Origin: Thermococcus sp.
GTDB lineage: Archaea; Methanobacteriota_B; Thermococci; Thermococcales; Thermococcaceae
NCBI GenBank assembly: GCA_026987155.1
Contig: JALSNG010000092.1
Coordinates: 1-7,487, forward strand
Direction of reading: 5' to 3'
DNA: 7,487 nucleotides
Part shown: in pieces, positions 5,378 to 7,487 of the stretch
Layout of the letters: every line of letters starts with the position of its first letter
Position numbering within the stretch: the stretch's first letter is position 1
The notes under the pieces: generated by a model
What the model was told of the DNA's origin: nothing
The model's database searches: none
Seen by the model: only the letters and a program-made list of their open reading frames with translations
Program-made: the position numbers and the translations under genes

Positions 5378-5807
5378 ACTTCCAGAATGAGCTTGGGACT
5401 AGCTCCACTATTTCCCCCGCTACTTCAAAGTCCCGGTCGAAAGTTGCAACTTTCTTTGCTCCGTATTCAAGTGCTGTGGCTATTATTCTTGCGTCGTGGG
5501 GCAAGAGTTTGTAGAACTTCATTAGAACCAGGATTTTTGCCCAGTCACGGGAATCTGGAACGACCATGACATCAAAGCTCTCGAAAACCGCAAGTGCTCG
5601 CTTTTCTGTTTGTAAACAAATCTAAAAGGGAGCCATCTTTTGCAAGTTTCTCTTTAAGGTTGAGTGTGGAATCTATGCCGAAGTTCCTTCGGACCTATCG
5701 CCTGATAACAATGTCTTGGGTTCTTTTGATGTTAGGATTTCCTCAGCGAGATCCGCAAACTCGCCGTTGGTCACATAATGGTAAAAGACGTTTGTATCAA
5801 CGAACAT
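5364..5807 (-). pseudogene. Decayed VapC PIN-domain toxin (frameshifts and internal deletion)
   Basis: VapC toxins are PIN-fold ribonucleases. The pieces are clear but sit in three frames. Piece 1 from ATG 5807 reads MFVDTNVFYHYVTNGEFADL through LTSKEPKT, with the first catalytic Asp, and then hits TAG at 5673-5675. Piece 2 (about 5694-5606) reads VRRNFGIDSTLNLKEKLAKD through LLDLFTNR, with a TAG just before it. Piece 3 (about 5604-5364) reads RALAVFESFDVMVVPDSRDW, LLPHDARIIATALEYGAKK and TFDRDF, ending in TAA. Between pieces 1 and 2 roughly nine codons expected in the family are missing, including the N-E-L segment with the conserved Glu. The piece 2/3 junction lies at an A4 run (5602-5605). 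Its ATG overlaps the antitoxin TGA by 1 nt, and its end overlaps the end of mobB by 14 bp convergently. The toxin is almost certainly inactive. Confidence 0.88.
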
Positions 5808-5994
5808 CACTGCTCATTCACCTCTGCCCTAAGTATTCTGAACTCTTCGTTTGTTCCCCCTTCCCCAAACATTCCCCGTCTTACAGTCTTAGTCGGCTCC
5901 TTTATCTCCCGCTTCACCTCCTCAGCCTCAAGCAACTCCCGAACCGTCCTAACATCGAGTTCTCCAATGAGTTTTTTATAGTGATGTCTTCCAT
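5807..5994 (-). pseudogene. Frameshifted VapB antitoxin of the adjacent decayed vapC
   Basis: The start ATG 5994 follows GGTGA by 8 nt and gives MEDITIK, but then the frame fails. The continuation typical of the family (KLIGELDVRTVRELLEAEEV, then KREIKEPTKTVRRGMFGEG, ending RILRAEVNEQ) is in another frame that has no start codon of its own. The break is at a run of six A's (5972-5977 on the plus strand as T's). One extra A would restore a continuous reading of 62 residues. The C-terminal part is the toxin-binding tail expected of VapB. The stop TGA overlaps the vapC ATG, the classic coupled arrangement. Slippage on A6 during transcription could restore some product, but with vapC broken as well, decay is the simpler view. 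Confidence 0.8.
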
Positions 5995-6030
5995 ACTCTC
6001 ATTCACCTGGTCAGTAATTGGTTGTAAATG

Positions 6031-6045
6031 CTTAAAACATTTAAT
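6031..6045 (-). promoter_or_regulatory. Probable vapBC promoter
   Basis: On the minus strand CATTAAATGTTTTAAG has a TATA-like TGTTTTAAG with the predicted start near 6010, just before GGTGA at 6003-6007. The box lies inside an imperfect palindrome ATGCTTAAAACAT (6028-6040) that could have been the VapB autoregulatory site. The rest of the gap 5995-6109 is AT-rich, with nothing else I can name. Confidence 0.4.
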
Positions 6046-6109
6046 GACTTTAATCCATCAACACCTTAAATATCTCATCCGAAGAAGCTGTGCCTGAAAA
6101 TAACAATGT

Positions 6110-6508
6110 TTATTCTTTCCCTATGACCTCTACCTCTCGGATTTTGTCCCCTTCCAGCACAAAAGCCCCGTAGTTTCCCTTCTCGTCGACTATCAGCCAC
6201 ACCACAGGCCAGAGCCTCATGCCCTTTAGATCCCTCCCGCTCGGCCTCGGTGGGCACTTTAGGTGGGAGTGGAAGATGCCCACCACCTCAAGGCCCCGTT
6301 TCTCGGCATCGTCGATGGCCCTCACCATCTCGAGCGGCTCCATCTCAAAGGCATCCCCACTCAACCTGTTGGGAATGAAGCGGACTTCCTCAACGATGAG
6401 GTTTTCACCCTCTCGCGTTCCGAAGAGGAAGCCGCATATCTCCACCCCAAATTCCTTTGTCAATGTGATGATCTTGTAAAGATCGCTTCCCCTCACAACT
6501 ATCTGCAT
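6110..6508 (-). CDS. Archaeal JAMM/MPN+ zinc metalloprotease
   Basis: Zinc-dependent isopeptidase of the JAMM (Mov34/MPN+) family. In archaea, members remove ubiquitin-like SAMP/MoaD-type proteins from conjugates or process them. The complete JAMM motif is visible, numbering from TTG 6514: Glu25 (VEICGFLFG), then HSH at 82-84, Ser92 and Asp95, spaced H-x-H-x7-S-x2-D as required. FEMEPLEMVRAI (56-67) is a typical family segment. The single domain of 132-134 aa is the usual size for archaeal members, and Cys87 sits in the active-site loop. The start could be TTG 6514 (4 nt after GAGGG) or ATG 6508. I chose ATG because the TATA-like TTATAAGG at 6531-6538 predicts a transcript starting near 6510, which would make the gene almost leaderless. 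It is transcribed away from the 49-aa gene at 6571. Family call is firm; the target protein is unknown. Confidence 0.92.
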   Translation of the reverse strand: MQIVVRGSDLYKIITLTKEFGVEICGFLFGTREGENLIVEEVRFIPNRLSGDAFEMEPLEMVRAIDDAEKRGLEVVGIFHSHLKCPPRPSGRDLKGMRLWPVVWLIVDEKGNYGAFVLEGDKIREVEVIGKE

Positions 6509-6528
6509 GTCCAAAAATCCCTCGCTAA

Positions 6529-6538
6529 CCTTATAAGG
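6529..6538. promoter_or_regulatory. Palindromic TATA-like box shared by divergent genes
   Basis: CCTTATAAGG is a perfect palindrome. It lies about 24 nt from predicted starts in both directions: near 6510 leftward, 2 nt before the JAMM ATG, and near 6558 rightward, 13 nt before the ATG at 6571. A second box, CTTTAAGCC on the minus strand (6538-6546), could serve the leftward gene instead and would give a leader with GAGGG. Confidence 0.45.
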
Positions 6539-6570
6539 CTTAAAGAAGCTGAACCCTCGTTGGTGGTAGG

Positions 6571-6720
6571 ATGAAATGGACCCTCACCCTCTACGGTGGG
6601 GAAAACCACGGTGAAACACTGGTACTTGAGGCAGAAACGGCCGATGAGGCAGAGAGGCTTGCCCTCCAAGAGCTCAGAAGGAAGGATGCTAAGGTCTTCG
6701 AGCTGGAAAAAATAGAGTGA
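6571..6720 (+). CDS. Small hypothetical protein, 49 aa
   Basis: The frame starts at ATG 6571 with GGTGG 5-9 nt upstream and encodes MKWTLTLYGG, ENHGETLVLE, AETADEAERL, ALQELRRKDA and KVFELEKIE. The pattern strand (KWTLTLYG) - strand (ETLVLEAET) - helix (ADEAERLALQELRRK) - strand (AKVFELEKI) suggests a compact beta-beta-alpha-beta fold. There are no cysteines and no membrane segment. I do not recognise the family. Codon use resembles the neighbours, and the start signals and a sensible secondary-structure pattern make it a likely real gene even though it is short. It ends 16 nt from the convergent membrane-protein gene; the CTTCCTTTTCTTCC after its stop is a pyrimidine-rich tract that could end transcription. 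Confidence 0.68.
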   Translation: MKWTLTLYGGENHGETLVLEAETADEAERLALQELRRKDAKVFELEKIE

Positions 6721-6733
6721 CTTCCTTTTCTTC
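6721..6733 (+). terminator. Pyrimidine/T-rich tract after the 49-aa gene
   Basis: CTTCCTTTTCTTC directly follows the TGA. It has no stem, but T-rich runs suffice for some archaeal termination. It lies between two convergent genes. Confidence 0.3.
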
Positions 6734-6736
6734 CCC

Positions 6737-7225
6737 CTAATACCCAAACAACCCCTTCGTCTGCTCAAGCCCGTATATTATCAGGGCAAGACTCATCCAC
6801 GTCGCAATAAAGTAGGCCGTTATCGCGACGAAGTGGAGCGGTATGGCAACGAGGAGCATGAGCCCGCCGGTCTTCAGCATCTCCGCCCCGGTGTCGTCGG
6901 ACATCCTCGAGAGGGCGCGGTAGAGGAAGTACAGGCTGAGGAACTGCAGGGCCAGGAAGAATACGTGGACGGCGTTTATCACCGCGGGGCTGGTCTCCAC
7001 AGGAGTTATTCCGAGTGTTCTGCTCCATCCCGAGATCCCGAGGACTATCTTTGCCACGTAGAGGGGGAGTGAAGCGATGAAAACGATGAGCGACCTTCTG
7101 ATGCTCCCCCTATACTCCACGAGCTCCTTCATGAGGAGCCATAGGCCCAGGAGGGCCAGCGGGTAGACGTACATCATCAGAACCAGCGTGAGCGCGAAAA
7201 GAAGCTCAAGCCTTCTAACGTTCAT
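6737..7225 (-). CDS. Small multi-spanning membrane protein, unknown function
   Basis: 162 aa with about five hydrophobic segments: roughly 8-34 (LLFALTLVLMMYVYPLALLG), 44-64 (SLIVFIASLPLYVAKIVLG), 79-103 (VINAVHVFFLALQFLSLYFL), 117-138 (GGLMLLVAIPLHFVAITAYF) and 139-153. Loops are short and Arg-rich (VRRLE at the start, YRGSIRRS at 38-45), which places the N-terminus inside by the positive-inside rule. No transporter, protease or enzyme motif is visible and I cannot assign a family. The start ATG 7225 is supported by GGTGATCC, an excellent ribosome binding site. It follows the Cdc48-like ATPase gene by 48 nt on the same strand, but a hairpin terminator and a separate promoter lie in between, so it may be transcribed independently. 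Confidence 0.82.
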   Translation of the reverse strand: MNVRRLELLFALTLVLMMYVYPLALLGLWLLMKELVEYRGSIRRSLIVFIASLPLYVAKIVLGISGWSRTLGITPVETSPAVINAVHVFFLALQFLSLYFLYRALSRMSDDTGAEMLKTGGLMLLVAIPLHFVAITAYFIATWMSLALIIYGLEQTKGLFGY

Positions 7226-7252
7226 GGGATCACCGTAGAAGAGTCAGTCTCA

Positions 7253-7265
7253 AAAGTTAAAAGGT
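7253..7265 (-). promoter_or_regulatory. Possible promoter of the membrane-protein gene
   Basis: The minus strand reads CCTTTTAACTTTT; a TATA-like TTTTAACTT here would start transcripts near 7236 with a short leader containing GGTGATCC. The same T-rich tract forms the tail of the upstream gene's terminator hairpin, and a clear BRE is missing. Confidence 0.4.
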
Positions 7266-7279
7266 TGAGGGGTTCAACC
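7263..7279 (-). terminator. Hairpin plus T-tract at the end of the AAA ATPase gene
   Basis: On the minus strand GGTTGA pairs with TCAACC across a 5-nt loop ACCCC and is followed at once by TTTTAACTTTT. The 5' arm contains the TGA stop codon. It has the shape of a bacterial intrinsic terminator, although archaea mainly need the T-tract. Confidence 0.5.
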
Positions 7280-7487
7280 GCGGGACTGCTTGAACTGCTC
7301 CTGAATCTTTCTGTAGTAGTCCATGGTTTCCTCGCTCACGCTGGGGCCTATCTTCTTGAGGGCGCTTTCGAAGTCCTTCATCGTAACCTTGACCTTTCCC
7401 CTTATCTCGTCGGCCTTCATGCCGGGCCTTATTATGCCCTCCTGGAGCGCTCTCCTCATGGCGATCATCGCTGCTTCCCTCACCACC
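7274..7487 (-). CDS. Cdc48/VCP-like AAA ATPase, C-terminal end (partial)
   Basis: Only the last 70 residues or so are in the window; the gene continues beyond the right edge, so the first readable valine is not the start. The piece VREAAMIAMRRALQEGIIRP is the conserved lid helix that follows the sensor-2 region of the second ATPase domain in Cdc48/VAT unfoldases. KVKVTMKDFESALKKIGPSV, then SEETMDYYRKIQEQFKQ, is the C-terminal helical part typical of archaeal members in Thermococcales. These hexameric ATPases unfold proteins for degradation and remodelling. There is no HbYX motif at the end (QSRG), where proteasome-coupled homologues carry one. Family call is confident because this C-terminal stretch is distinctive; the ATPase motifs themselves are not visible here. 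Confidence 0.9.
   Translation of the reverse strand, partial: VVREAAMIAMRRALQEGIIRPGMKADEIRGKVKVTMKDFESALKKIGPSVSEETMDYYRKIQEQFKQSRG

Noticed and set aside
6028..6040. ATGCTTAAAACAT as a firm VapB operator
   Set aside because: The palindrome is imperfect and AT-rich around a TATA-like box, so it is only mentioned as a possibility with the promoter.
5594..6097. 167-codon plus-strand frame across the vapBC region
   Set aside because: Composition is unlike a protein and it lies opposite recognisable VapB and VapC pieces; it is open only by chance.
6499..6768. 89-codon minus-strand frame across the 49-aa gene
   Set aside because: No ribosome binding site, and it runs through the divergent promoter and two gene ends; the plus-strand 49-aa gene explains the region better.
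1..7487. tRNA, rRNA, CRISPR array or insertion sequence
   Set aside because: I saw no cloverleaf, no regularly spaced repeats, no transposase-like frame and no terminal inverted repeats with target duplications.

Overview
The window looks like a chromosomal segment of a hyperthermophilic archaeon of the order Thermococcales (Thermococcus/Pyrococcus type). The evidence is the presence of an archaeal MptE-type pterin diphosphokinase, the tail of an archaeal Cdc48/VAT AAA ATPase, an archaeal JAMM/MPN+ protease and an Sm-like protein. Short 5' leaders carry GGTGA-type ribosome binding sites about 24 nt downstream of BRE/TATA-like boxes. A perfect copy of the Thermococcales glycolytic motif TATCAC-N5-GTGATA is also present. 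The species cannot be named from this sequence.

Layout. Positions 1-2268 (minus strand) hold the start of a peptide/oligosaccharide-type ABC transporter operon: a lipoprotein substrate-binding protein, then a DppB-like permease that runs off the left edge. A hairpin plus U-rich tract lies between the two genes. Positions 2403-3113 (plus) encode MptE (pterin/folate-type cofactor synthesis). Positions 3241-4077 (minus) encode an unrecognised 275-278 aa protein. Positions 4144-4417 are a regulatory hub. It contains a 35-codon leftward ORF with a near-ideal promoter and ribosome binding site, a glycolytic-motif operator placed over its likely transcription start, and two related 13-bp palindromes 41 bp apart, each just upstream of one of two divergent promoters. 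The rightward promoter drives an Sm-like protein and a MobB GTPase with a four-cysteine C-terminal region (4418-5377).

Positions 5364-5994 (minus) are a decayed VapBC toxin-antitoxin pair. The antitoxin has lost frame at an A6 run. The PIN toxin has a small internal deletion removing the conserved Glu region, in-frame stops and a second frameshift at an A4 run. Positions 6110-6508 (minus) encode a JAMM metalloprotease, and 6571-6720 (plus) a 49-aa protein. The two share a palindromic TATA-like CCTTATAAGG. Positions 6737-7225 (minus) encode a small membrane protein, preceded by the C-terminus of a Cdc48-family AAA ATPase (7274-7487), whose stop codon lies inside a hairpin followed by a T-tract.

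Functionally the window is mostly housekeeping and transport with one accessory scar (vapBC). The least explained part is the 4100-4420 intergenic region. All promoter assignments are made by eye from consensus and spacing and have not been tested.
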